Below are positions 39,026 to 49,966 of a stretch of 64,000 nt of DNA, piece by piece. A program made the translations under genes and the position numbers. The DNA lies in contig JBOZIK010000001.1 of NCBI GenBank assembly GCA_051453625.1, positions 225,648,121-225,712,120 on the forward strand, given 5' to 3'. Every line of letters begins with the position of its first letter. Position 1 is the stretch's first letter. The DNA comes from Welwitschia mirabilis (Eukaryota; Gnetophyta; Gnetopsida; Welwitschiales). The notes beneath the pieces were generated by a model. That model was not told the DNA's origin. It saw only the letters and a program-made list of their open reading frames with translations, and made no database searches.

Positions 39026-42000
39026 ATGAAAATCGCTGCGTGGAATATTAAAAGCCTAAATAGCCCAAATAAGCAATAGAAAATTCGACAGTTAATTATT
39101 TTACAAAAATTGTGTGTTATAGCGATTTTAGAAACTAAAGTTAAGTCAAATAAAGCGGTTAATGTTGTTAGAAACTGTACACCAAGTCTAGCGTGAAAGC
39201 ATGTTCATAATTTTTCTAATTCATCAAATGGCAGAATTTTGATGCTTTGGAATTTGTTAGAGGTTAAATTGAAAGTAAAACAGATGGCCCTACAATACAT
39301 CCATTGTCAAATGACATGTAAAGGCTAGGTGTTGGACATCTTTTTTGTTTATGCTTTTAATACCCCTAGAGACAGAAACCCTCTTTGGATAGAGATCGCC
39401 AACCTTAACAAGAAGATTACTTCTCCTTGGATGCTAGTCGGAGATTTCAATTGCCTGGCTAGCCCTGAGGAAAAAAGAAACGTCTTCCCAGTGATGTCCA
39501 AAGATATCAAGGAGCTCCAAGATCTTTTCTTCTCAACACATCTTTCTGATGTTAAGCAAATTGGCCTCGAGTTTTCTTGGTCAGACAAATAGCAAGTCTC
39601 AAAAAGAATATGGTGTAAGATGGACCGAGCTTTGATTAATCCCTTATGGCAGTTTTCTTTTCCGCTATCTTATGCAAAGTTCCTTTCCCTAGGTCTTTTG
39701 GATCACTCCCCCATCATCTTCAACATGGTAAAAGATGCTAAGATCAAACCTCCTTTCCGTTTTTGCAATTTCTAGTATGCAGATCCTGTTTTTCTTGATA
39801 CTGTTCACTATGCCTGGTCCCTCCTACCCCCATGCAGCTCCTTGGCTAACCTCCACCAAAACATTCTTCAAGTCAAATCAACTCTTAAGCTTAAGTTTGT
39901 AGCAAATACTAAAACCCTTAAAGCTCAAGTTGAGAAAGACAAAAGTGACTTGTCGGCCATTCAAAGCCAGCTACTTACAGCCCTCCATCACCTTCATCTC
40001 CACCAGAAGGAAAAAGACATCCTTACTGTTTACAAAAATCTGATCATGCAGGAGTTCCTTTGTAATAAATAGCGTGCCAAAGTTAGATGGGCAATAGAGG
40101 GAGATCTAAACTTTGTGTATTTCTATGCTTGCATAAATCAAAGAAAGCATATGTCAGCAATCAGCGCATTGTATACCTCAAACAGAATAGAGGTGAACCA
40201 GTAAGAAGAAATTCAACAGGTTATGCTCTCATATTTTAAAGACCTCTTGAGCCAAGAGGTTAATGTGGTGAATCTAGACAAATCAATAATCAATGCTAAC
40301 CTGACCTTAACGGAGTTCCAATGCTTGGAGCTTTGCAGACCAATTTCTGACGAGGAGATTAGAAATGTCATTTTCCTAATGGGTAATGATAAAGCCCCCA
40401 GACTGGATGGTTCCACAGCTAAATTTTTCAAATCCTCTTGGAAGGTACTTGGGCAAGATGTGTGTAAAGCAGTGAAAGGGTTCTTTGTGGATGGTAAGAT
40501 GCCCAAGAGCCTTAACTCTACAGCAATCATCTTGCTTCCAAAATTGCAGCACCCAAGCATGCCCTCTGATTTCCGTCTGATAGCCTACTGCAACATCATC
40601 TATAAGGCCATCTCAAGCATTATATCTGATAGAATAAAAGGGGTAATTGCTGAATTAGTAGCAGAGAGCCAAGGCACTTTCATCCCACATAGAAGCATCG
40701 CCCACAACATTTTCTTAGCTCAGTAACTTATTCAACATTATGCTAGGAAGAGGATTAGTCCTAATTGCACTCTCAAGATTGATATTAAGAAAGCTTATGA
40801 CTCCGTGTCTTGGTCTTTTTTTCTCAACTGGCTTAAAGGCCTGGGGTTCTCTCTCAAGATTATCGGATGGATAGAAGCATGCATAACTAATCCTTTTTTC
40901 TCTATCGTGATCAATGGAGGTCTGAGGAGCTATTTTCTGGGGAAAAGAGGCCTTAAACAAGGCAATCCACTGTCACTTTACCTCTTTGCGCTAGTTATGG
41001 AGTACCTTTCCAGAACTCTCGTGAACATATCAAAAAACCCCAGATTCCACTGTCACTCCAAATGTAGCAGACTTAACATAACCCATATGCTACGTAGACG
41101 ACCTGTTTCTGTTTTGCAGGAGTAATGAGAGCTTAATTTGCTTATTGAAAAGTGCACTACAGCACTTCAAAGAGGTCTCAGGTCTTGAAACAAACCCCTC
41201 CAAAAGCCAAGCTTTTTTTGGTGGTATTTCTCAAGAGCAAAAAGAATGTTTTGCCCTCCTACTAGGTTTTTCTGAAGGTCACCTTCAAGTTAGATACCTG
41301 GGAGTGCCCCCAAACTCAAGAAAGCTTTCTGTCAATGACTATCTCCCAATTCTCCTCACAATCACTAAGAGAATTAGATCTTGGACAACTAAAATCCTTT
41401 CCTACGTAGGCAGATTAGTCCTTATCAAAGCAGTNNNNNAAGCTTTGGTTTCATTCTGGTGCAGAATCTTTATCATCCCAAATAAAATAATTCAAGAAAT
41501 CATCTCCATTTGTAGAAGATTCTTGTGGATAGGATGTGCTGATCCCTCCAAAAAAGCCCTACTTGCTTGGAAAACCTTAGTGAAATCGAAGCTAGTAGGA
41601 GGGCTTAACTTAGTTGACCCAATAAGGATGAATAAAGCTTTAATTTTCAATCAACTTTGGGACCTAGCACTCAAAAAGAACTCGCTCTGGGTTAAATGGT
41701 GCAACGAATTTTATTTCAAGAATACCAACATCTGGCAGTATCAAATTAAGCACAATACTTCTTGGGTCATGAAAAAAATTTTAAAGTTAAGGAGCCTCAT
41801 AGCAGGCTGGGTCCAAACAACTGCAGGTATTGTGGTCTAGAAACTTGCAAGTACCCCGTTCTCCACTGCTTCAGTTTATCAGCTGCTAGAAGGTCAAGAT
41901 CCTAAGATAGATTGACACCATCTAGTTTGGAATCGATTCGCTGTCCCCAAATTCTCTTTCATCTCCGGGCTGGCTTACAACAACAAGCTGTTTACCAAAG

Positions 42001-42350
42001 ACAGAGCGTTGAAGNNNNNNNNNNTTGGAATCCAGAAATTACTTATTTTTCGATTGCCCCCCTTGTGCTCAATTACTAAGAGCAGATTTTGAGCTCATCC
42101 ACCTGAATCCCCCTTCAGGAGCTTGGACGATTATTCTCAGCCGGTTCAATCAAAAGTGTAGATCCAGATCCACCCAGCATGGTATAACCAAATTCCTATT
42201 TTCAGCTTATGTTTACTATATCTGGCAAGCAAGGAATGATAAATTTTCAAGAGGAAAGATATGGACACCCACAAACTGATAAATGAAATCAAATTCCATC
42301 TTACCATCAAGATAGACTCCATTCAACACTTAAGAGACACATAAAAGAAC
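39026..42350 (+). pseudogene. LINE ORF2: APE endonuclease, reverse transcriptase, zf-RVT region
   Basis: ORF2 nicks target DNA and copies the element RNA. The ATG at 39026 opens MKIAAWNIKSLN, the start of the APE-type endonuclease. ILETKV (about 39125), PWMLVGDFN (about 39428) and LLDHSPI (about 39697) are its ETK, GDFN and SDH blocks; Asp-His is kept in the last, Ser is not. Reverse transcriptase follows: DKAPRLDGSTAKFFK (40390), DFRLIAYCNIIYKAIS (40570), LKIDIKKAYDSVSW (40770), GLKQGNPLS (40950), and a YVDD box near 41089-41100, read one base out of frame. A Cys- and Trp-containing segment near 41930-42250 (FSFISGLAYNNKLFTKDR, YLFFDCPPC) fits zf-RVT. Stops lie near 39077, 39194, 39325, 39590, 39773, 40069, 40726 and 41837, with gaps at 41435-41439 and 42015-42024. 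Confidence 0.9.
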
Positions 42351-42889
42351 AGAATTTGGAGCCATCACATGGGGATATCCCCCCATGTCTTGAGAAGCAA
42401 GGAAGCTAGACAATGCAGATGTTTGTATGCTTCCCATGCAGCTTGAGGCCGGTTCCATCTAGTCTCTATAGTGGGCAAGACTGCAGTGCCCACAAGCAAC
42501 CAATCAAACAAAGATTCACAGGGTTGGGAGGCATCCTCTATAAAGGATATGTGGTCTAAGGCAAGTAAAGTAGCAAGGGCTATCTGCTCGGTTCTCTATA
42601 TTTAAAGCAAGAACCCCCATGAGAAAAGGCAGAGGTTTCCTAGGATGTCGAACAAAGCCACCCGCTCTTCTGCTAGTGCCCAAGCATACTGAATTGCACT
42701 GATCCAAACGGAGGCACAGTGAGCTCATTCTTGATATTAGGTAACTCAGCCCAGTGCAGTATGTTGACATTAATTCTCCTATATATTTGATTTGATTAGC
42801 CCATGCGAGCTGCAGTTATCCTTGCCCAGTTATTTACTTTGTAGCTTTCTGTTTTGCTTTTGTAATGTTTTATCTATCTGTTATAGCCG

Positions 42890-43874
42890 ATACTATAGCC
42901 GAGCTTAAGGTTGAATCCTAGCAGTTCCAAATCTAGTATGCTGGGATGCCATCTAGGCATCACTTCGGCTTATTAGCCCCAGGTTTCTGATATTTTACAG
43001 AGGCCTTTGTAAGAGCTGATTCTAGTTCCAACATTGAAGAGGCTTCAAAATTTCATTCAAAAATCAAGACTACTATTGAAGAGACCACCCAGCTGCGTCA
43101 GTCATGAAGAGACCGCCTAGCCCCTTAACAAAACCAGAGAAACTGCTTACTAGCTCTTGCGACTCAGCATGGTTTCTTACCCTGTCATTTCTAATCTCGG
43201 CTGGCTAGTTTTTTCATGATGTTTCCCATTGGTGACGTTACACAAGGCATGCTAATCAATCAAAATTTTGACATCCTAGTGCTTGGGCTTTCACATCGAT
43301 CTTTTTCATTCAAGGATGTAGGTTTTTTATGCCAATTATCTTTCTTTTGCAGCCCCACACAGTGCTGAAGACCAAGAATCTTAGGCGCAAGGGACGGTCC
43401 TATGAGAGACTAGGCATTCCAGAAGGCAATATGCCCATTGGTTAGTCCATCTTGCAGAAGGAGATCTTCAAGCGCTCTCTAATTTTGTTTTTTACTAGAC
43501 AGCGATACACCAAAAGCAGCAGAAGTAGCAGGCTCTCCATTCAGCTAGTGATCGATTGTGCTTTTGGGACCGAACCTGGGCCCCTCTTTCACTCAGATCT
43601 AGTCACTTTTTCAGTCTGTTCTTACCCAATACTCTGTTATTCCCCAATACTCAGATCTAATCACTTTTTCAGTCTGTTATTCCCCAATACTCTATTAGGG
43701 AAGTTTTTTTCTGTACACCCTCAAATTGTTGGAGGGAAGGCCATTTCCTATTTTGATAACAGCAGGGTCTTATTGAGGCTCGTGGCTATTCCAACCTTTG
43801 ATTTTGTACCTTTTGGTTTATGTATGAGTTGGACTTCTATAGTTACATAAATGAAATCCCCTAAATTTTCATTC
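42890..43874 (+). other. LINE 3' extension with exon-like open frame (possible captured sequence)
   Basis: GTAGCTTTCTGTTTTGCTTTTG and TGTAATGTTTTATCTATCTG near 42840-42885 look like the usual 3' end of a plant LINE, yet the poly(A) tail comes 1 kb later. In between, TTATCTTTCTTTTGCAG ending at 43352 resembles a splice acceptor. An open frame starts at 43353 (HTVLKTKNLRRKGRSYERLG) and runs to 43850 with one stop, a TAG at 43443. I do not recognise the product. A 58-bp unit starting TCAGATCT is repeated at 43593 and 43651. It could be a 3' transduction of host sequence or simply an unusual 3' untranslated region of this LINE family. Confidence 0.45.
43593..43693. repeat. 58-bp tandem duplication in the LINE 3' region
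   Basis: TCAGATCTAGTCACTTTTTC begins at 43593 and TCAGATCTAATCACTTTTTC at 43651. The copies share TCAGTCTGTT and CCCAATACTCT with few differences; the second is incomplete. Confidence 0.85.
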
Positions 43875-43886
43875 AAAAAAAAAAAA

Positions 43887-43898
43887 GTGACAGATCTG
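43887..43898. repeat. Right target-site duplication of the LINE
   Basis: GTGACAGATCTG follows the A12 tail directly and is identical to 38012-38023, fixing both element borders. Confidence 0.92.
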
Positions 43899-45840
43899 CA
43901 AGTAGCTTAAACTACTATAATGTATTAAAAAAAAATCCACTTTCACATTTCTAAAGTTAACGTTTCAAAGCGAAAAGCTAGAATGCATAAAAAGCTATAA
44001 CTTAAATTTTCCGTGTAAGCAACCTTTCACGTCAATGTCTAATCCAGATTATATGATATATGATATAACCTACGCGGACAGATAAGCCAGCTTCAGGTAT
44101 AGGCATAACAAACAGTCATATTCAATATTCGTCATTTCTGTATTATGAAAGGTTAGCCGTTCAACTCAACGTCTTTTAGGTGTATTTTAATGATGCTAAT
44201 CAACCATCATTTTCATGGTCTGCCGATTCTCAACCAATGAGCCGTTTTTACTATTTTCTCTTCAAATTATTATTTCTCAAAGAGTGATATTGTTTTCGTT
44301 ACAGACGAGATCACTGTAAGTAGCCACTTCTGCTATTATTAAATATAAACTGCACTAAACAGCATGGTGTTTTGAAGGATTTCATCCACTTGAATGGCAG
44401 AATTCAAGACAAATGAAGAAACGAAAGCGATAGATGACAATTGACAATGTAAGTTTTGAATACCTTGAGATTCAACGCGATTTTTGAAGATTTAGCGTCG
44501 TTCCTCTTCTCTAAGATTTAGCATCGTTACTCCATGCTTTGCCCTGTGAATGTTGTTCACGTCGATCAGTCACAGCGGCGAAGGTATCCAGCTCTGCAAG
44601 TTTTCTTTTTATTCTTTCAATGTCTCAAGCAATTTCCTTCCAACCGTAAAATTATCATTTGAATTAAGCAAGAGAAAAAGTCGGAATATCTCACATTTAA
44701 TGTAGGGTAACGGAGGACCAGATTGACAAGAAAACTTCAAACAATGATATGAGAAAACCTGCTTCGATCTCTCTCAGACCTGAAATATGGAAATCTCCAT
44801 CGTTACTGTAAAACAATGCAATTTGTTTATCGTGAAACGTTGGTAGATACGAATGAGATTTGGTAATTTTTTGTCTTACTTTCTTAACTTGTAAGAAGAC
44901 AGTCTGGTCTGCTTAAGCTTTTCAAACAAAGCTTCTGTTTATCATCGTTTATGAAATCCTTTTGCTGCTAATTCGTGAATGTTTAAGCTTAGAACTACCC
45001 TGTACACAGCACGCTGTCAAAAAATATCGGGAGCGAAATCTCTGGTAGTCTAAGGAAATTTTCGCTGGTGCTTTTGTAAATGTTTATCAGCGAAAAAATC
45101 TTTACTACATCATGTGAATCACAACTTCAAAGAGATTAAACAATCTCTCTATCGAGCTCTTGACAATTACAGATTCAAACAAGAGTTGAGCAAAGAAGCT
45201 AAACTGCCTCCCAAGTCTTATTAAATTTGTGTACATCAGACATTGGGGTGAGGACACATGGCATATAGTTTCAAACTTGTGGTGTGCATTTCAGCTGTAC
45301 ACCTCATTTAATATGAGATAGAAAGTTCTTTAGCCCACTTCAGGGTTGAGCGAGAGGATACGTTATATAACACATAATTCATCATTATTAAGCACAAAAT
45401 TTGCATTCTTTCCTGTCGCTAAAACCTTTTTGTAATAGTAATTCACAATGTCATCCTTAAAAAAAAGAAAATAATGTAATGATGGAATTAATAACTTAAA
45501 TTATTACTTAACTAAGGTATTATAGGTTTAAACTATTTGACCCTAAATGTATTTGGCAATGATTTCATATTGATTTCCTCACCCATAATGTTACCTTTAG
45601 ATGGCTGACCTTCATTTAACTATAGAACAATGAAATATACGAGTAAATCTAAATGTCTGTTCCTCATTAAACTAGGTAACAATTAGCTATACATTTATTA
45701 CCTTCATTGACTGATTGTTTATAGTTATAAAGGAGTACATGTTGCAAGATTAAAGTGTCTTCAAGCTAATTCCATCTTGTGTTTTCAATACCATGTTAAA
45801 ACTTGATATAGATTATAAAGGCATAAAAGAAAATAATGAT
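43899..45840. other. Unassigned region, less AT-rich than its surroundings
   Basis: No gene or repeat is recognised. Between about 44000 and 45400 there are more CG-containing words (for example GTCACAGCGGCGAAGG near 44570) than in the AT-rich flanks, so it may be old genic or promoter sequence, but no open frame or splice pattern supports a gene call. It was contiguous with the sequence left of 38012 before the LINE inserted. Confidence 0.4.
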
Positions 45841-45879
45841 GCATTTTTACCTTGGGACCTACTTGTTGCATCATCTTCA

Positions 45880-46990
45880 TAATTTTAGACATCTATTCTT
45901 CCATCTATTGTTGATTCCTTAACATCTTTTCTTTCATCACTTACTGATTTTTTAACATTTTTTAGCCATCTCTTATTGATTTCTTTTAAGTTCCTTAATT
46001 GAGATGAGCTCACATAAGATGTTTCTTTAGGAAAGCAAGTTTTAATTGTTGTTGTAGCACTAGCAACATGAACTCTTCTAGGACAGTCAGGACTTAGCAC
46101 ATGTGCAATGCAATCATCTCTAGCTGTTGACATGCTATGTGGGTCCTCTTCAATAACTTTATTTATTGTCTCCTATATGAAATACTACATATGTTAGTTA
46201 AACAACCTAAATTTAGAAAACTATGAATTAAACCGTATCTACTTATAATAATTTCCCTAGTTTCTTATGTAGTTGTTGATCCATCTGAGCTTATGTATGC
46301 CTTTTTCCATACATTTACATGATCTATCTTAGGTGATAGATCACCCTTCTCAACTCTCTATAATAAAAGTTGTACTATTAGAAACAATATATAAGAAAAA
46401 TGTTTGTTCTAGCATTGATATAATTTATTACAATATCATCTTCTATTTGTTTCATTAGTTTTTGTCCATTGATAGGATGTAGAACTTGTTGCTCCTTACA
46501 TCTTTTGTTTCTTCTATCAATTTTTATTATTACATGGAAAATATGGATATTAAAAGGTCATAGACAATCATTTAGAATGCATTTCAAAATATTAAAATTC
46601 TTGAAATGCATCTTAGTATACCTGCCATTCCTTTGATCCCAAGTGTGCCAACATCTCCTGCTGTTGTTGTAGTTGAATTTCCTCAAGAACATGTGCATGC
46701 CTATCTATATCATTATCATAAGAATCATAAAAGTTCCTTGCTATTTGGTTTTTACATTCATGCCATCTTATACCCATCTTTTGCAATACGAAGTCCTTAT
46801 GCTCTTCAAGTACTTCAATTTTTTCCTATATATTTCAGACATGTTGCATGTGAATATAATCAATATAAGCAATTTCATGTTTAAAAGACATAATGAATAC
46901 AAGTTTACCTTGATACTAATTTACCCTGACCATCTCTCAAAAATCATTTTTAAAATGCTCAAGTACTGCTCTCTAGTCTTTATAAATTTT
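45880..46990 (-). pseudogene. CACTA second transposase gene (PttA/En/Spm family) remnant
   Basis: This family (plant transposase PttA/En/Spm, PF03004) is the TnpA-like partner protein of CACTA elements and is thought to bind the subterminal repeats. Minus-strand pieces lie in family order: FVLQKMGIRWHECKNQIAR (about 46740-46800), IDHVNVWKKAYISSDGS (about 46270-46325), and MSTARDDCIAHVLSPDCPRRVHVAS (46133 downward), which matches the 'D.L..VLGPE.PGRVRG.G' block. The last piece runs on to 45885 in a charged, coiled-coil-like tail rich in Lys, Asp and Glu. Frame changes and stops between pieces mean introns, decay or both. It shares strand with the TNP2 gene to its right, as in autonomous CACTA elements. 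Confidence 0.6.
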
Positions 46991-47666
46991 TGATGCAATT
47001 TTATTATCCCTTACTATTTCCCTAAGTATGATAATAAATTTTTTCCATATGGACTCTTTCATTCCATCTTAGTTATATCTTCTCATGAGGCTCGAGTCTA
47101 GCTAGATCCAGACATTTTTCTTTGCCTCCTTTTCTAGAATTGAAGCTTTTACCTTCTTCTACAAGTAATCACCTATTCAATTAATAATATCAAAAATAAA
47201 AGAAATGATAAGGTAATAAATTTTTAATTTAGATTCTCACATAAGAATCTTTCAAACATTCTTTATTCTTGAGGTGGAGAATCATTAGCAATGTTAACCC
47301 CTAGAGAGAAAAGACCATTAGAAGGTTTCATCTCTCGCATTCTTTATCTTTTTTCCCTTTTTTTGTCAATCATGATAAAATGTGAAATACAATACATTAT
47401 TAACAAATATTACATAATTAAAGTCAAAACATGTTACTTTAAAATGTATGACAAAGGTGAGAAATTCAAGTAGTACCTCTATCATTTTGTATAGGATGAT
47501 TGTTTTAAAACCTATAAAGCATTCATTTAATTCTATCAAACATGTGCAAAGAAACATTAAAATAACTTACAAATGTTTGTTCCATTCAACTAGCATGATT
47601 AAGATTTTTGAAAAGGGATATTATTTAACATTCTGCATTAACTTTAGGCAGTAAGATTATGAGGTA

Positions 47667-47671
47667 ATTTT
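47667..47671. repeat. Left target-site duplication of the TRIM-like element
   Basis: ATTTT before the left LTR is repeated as ATTTT at 49967-49971 after the right LTR. Five bases is the usual size for LTR retrotransposons. The low complexity lowers its weight on its own. Confidence 0.75.
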
Positions 47672-47880
47672 TGTTGGATATTTTTTTCATTTTAAAGTGG
47701 TTTGCTACAACCACTCCCCGTTTTCTCTCTCTTTCCCCTTGTTTACCTCATGATATTTGTATATTTTTTTAATTGTGTAATGAAAACTTTGAGTTTGTTT
47801 GAATGCCAATCTTGCATGCTACCTGGGAATTTCTCCCAGTTCTTGGGCCTTTTGCGCATGATGGATCTTCAGATCCAACA
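47672..47880 (+). repeat. 5' LTR of the TRIM-like element
   Basis: Begins TGTTGGATATT and ends AGATCCAACA. Two palindromes lie near its end, CTGGGA-ATTTC-TCCCAG and GGATCT-TC-AGATCC. The second forms the outer end of the LTR. Confidence 0.92.
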
Positions 47881-47882
47881 AA

Positions 47883-47894
47883 TGGTATCGGAGC
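47883..47894 (+). other. Primer-binding site of the TRIM-like element
   Basis: TGGTATCGGAGC lies two bases after the left LTR and differs by one base from the initiator-tRNA-Met complement TGGTATCAGAGC. Confidence 0.88.
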
Positions 47895-49365
47895 AAATCT
47901 GGGAAATTTTAATGTTGTAGGTTTTGTATCTGCCCTAGAGGAGAAAGAAGCTTCTTCGTCGATTTTGTGGAAGAAGACGTGTGTTGCTTTCAAGCTTTGG
48001 TTGGATGCTCTCAGATTTGGAGCAGAATTTTCTCTACTTGCCAGACATGAGTGATATTGAATGAGGCTAGGTATCTTTAAATGTGGATTTGCTCTCTAGG
48101 TGAAGATATCTGATTGTTTTTCTTGAAGCTTTCGATGTTATTCCTTCGAGCGAAGAAGATTTCTTGAGAGATAAGCAAAGGAGGAAATTATTCTATCTAA
48201 AGGACATTATCCAAAAAGAAGATTAGGAGGTTTGTTGAGACAAATTTCACATGCAACGTATTCATTTATTTTCTCTTTTCATTTCTAGAGATTAATTATC
48301 CAAAAAGGCCTGTGTAAATAAACTATTTTGCAACGAGATTGGGCAAGCTTTTTAAAGTAAGAGGTAAGTTTGTTATTACTGGTGATGGTTAAGAGCTATG
48401 TTCATGAATTGAATCCTCTTATATTTTCTCAAAGGAAGGCTTTCTCCTCATTTTCTATGAACTTTAAGCTGTATGCCTTGAAATAAGGTGGTGTTAAGAT
48501 ATATATGTTTGAATTCTCATCAAAATACGCCCTTTGTTAAGATTCTTGTATATTTCCTGACTTGACATCATCCAAAAGTGAAGCTTCTCTACTTCTACTT
48601 TTTCATGGGGATGCCTGTACACCAAAATGGTAGTCTCTTAGATTGACAAGATGAACATCATAGGATTGGCCTCTATCAAATGATGGGTAGTAAAGCATGT
48701 TCTTAAGTTGCATTTATCTCATGTTGTTTTCCACCGGAAACATTATCACTGCAGACAAGCACCACTTGGAGTAGCAGAGATTGGGAATGGAACAATGTTT
48801 TGCTATGTTCTAACTATTCTGAGGAGCTAGGCTATGGTAAAGAGGAGTTCCCTTTTGGAGAAATCCATGCTAGAAGTCATTTAAGATCAAATGCTACGTC
48901 AGGTAAAAGGAAAAAGGACACCCTATGAAGAAGAAAATGAAAACATATTAGAAAAAGACAACAGAAGCAAAATTGTTATGAAGTATCCAAGAAAAAGATA
49001 AGTTTGTTGCTGCTAGATGAGGGTCTTCCTTCCATCGATAATGCCTCTTATCATTAAAGTTTTTTTAGACTTAATTTTGTATGTTATCAAATAATTGTGT
49101 AAGATTAAGTCAAGGAAGGGCTTAAGTGGTGTTGTGGTTAAATGCCTAGTGCTCAATGCATTTTAAGTTGTCAAGATCATATGATGGAAGGCTGAATTTA
49201 TGAGGTAAAATTTACTAACTCCCGTTGAGCTTGATGGTTGATTATGTAAAAGTTAGGTTGGGGGCTTGTTTCAACCAATTTATGTGATATACAATTTTGT
49301 GTAAAATGATACTATAAGAAGTGGTATGTGACACTTCCTGTAATATTGTTTTATATAAAATTGCT

Positions 49366-49651
49366 TGGGTCAGTCCCATTTGTATTTGGGTTAGTCCTAT
49401 GTTGGGTGTGTCCCATTGATGCGAGTGCCATGCTTGGTGTGTCCAGCATGTTGTTGGGTTAGTCCCATTTGTGATTTTGAGTGTCTTCCATTTCTAGGGT
49501 GTGTCCCTTGTTGTGGTTAGTCCACATGGTTTCAGTTAGTCCGTATTATCCTGAGTTGTCCCACTTTATCCCAAGTTGTCCCAACTTATCCCACTTTATC
49601 CTGAGTTGTCTAAAGTTGTTCCACTTTGTCCCGAGTTATTTCAGTTTATTC
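49366..49651 (+). repeat. GTCCCA-rich degenerate minisatellite inside the TRIM-like element
   Basis: Two related word families alternate: GGGTTAGTCCCATTTGT/GGGTGTGTCCCATTGAT at 49366-49540, then AGTTGTCCCACTTTATCC units of about 18-20 bases at 49550-49640. It sits in the 3' part of the interior, some 100 bases before the polypurine tract. Confidence 0.75.
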
Positions 49652-49747
49652 TAAGTGAATGTTCCTAGTTACTTAAGCTAGGTTGAAGGCTTGTTCCAAC
49701 CATTTCTTATCAATTGTGATGTTGAATTTCACATGAAATTTAACATC

Positions 49748-49756
49748 AAGGGGGGG
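49748..49756 (+). other. Polypurine tract of the TRIM-like element
   Basis: AAGGGGGGG lies two bases before the right LTR, where plus-strand DNA synthesis would be primed. Confidence 0.85.
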
Positions 49757-49758
49757 TT

Positions 49759-49966
49759 TGTTAGATATTTTCCCATTTTAAAGTGGTTTGTTACAATCAC
49801 TTCCTATTTTCTCTCTCTTTCCCCTAATTTACCTCATGGTATCTGTATATTTTTTGAATTGTGTAATGAAAACTTCAAGCTAGTTTGAATGCCAATCTTG
49901 CATGCTCCCTGGGAATTTCTCCCAGTTCTTCACCCTTCTACGCAGGATGGATCTTTAGATCCAACA
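49759..49966 (+). repeat. 3' LTR of the TRIM-like element
   Basis: Begins TGTTAGATATT and ends AGATCCAACA. It aligns along its whole length with 47672-47880, keeping both palindromes near the end. It is followed by the ATTTT target duplication at 49967-49971. Confidence 0.92.

Larger units (their letters stand above)
38024..43886 (+). mobile_element. 5'-truncated L1-type LINE retrotransposon
   Basis: A 5.9-kb non-LTR retrotransposon with identical 12-bp flanking repeats and a 3' run of 12 A (43875-43886). It starts in the middle of ORF1, inside the plant DUF4283 nucleic-acid-binding domain, so it is truncated at its 5' end, as most LINE insertions are. ORF2 follows with endonuclease, reverse transcriptase and a zf-RVT-like region. 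Base composition is visibly less AT-rich than the flanks. Stops, one frameshift and small gaps make it inactive. About 1 kb after the usual-looking 3' end (near 42890) is unexplained and may be captured host sequence. Confidence 0.92.
47672..49966 (+). mobile_element. Small non-autonomous LTR retrotransposon (TRIM/LARD-like)
   Basis: A structurally complete element of 2,295 bp. It has LTRs of 209 and 208 bp with TGTT...AACA ends, a primer-binding site two bases after the left LTR, a purine tract before the right LTR and a 5-bp target duplication. The 1.9-kb interior has no gag or pol. Its longest frame (47803-48054) overlaps the LTR and primer site and is not credible as a protein. It would need proteins from a helper element to move. 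Its 3' part carries a GTCCCA-rich tandem repeat. By eye the two LTRs differ at about 25 positions, many of them transitions, so the insertion is old. It lies between the two CACTA transposase remnants, so it inserted into that element. Confidence 0.9.

Noticed and set aside
49125-49215. tRNA-derived SINE inside the TRIM-like element (GTTGTGGTTAAATGCC)
   Set aside because: The A-box-like word is suggestive, but no B box of acceptable quality and no separate target duplication was seen.
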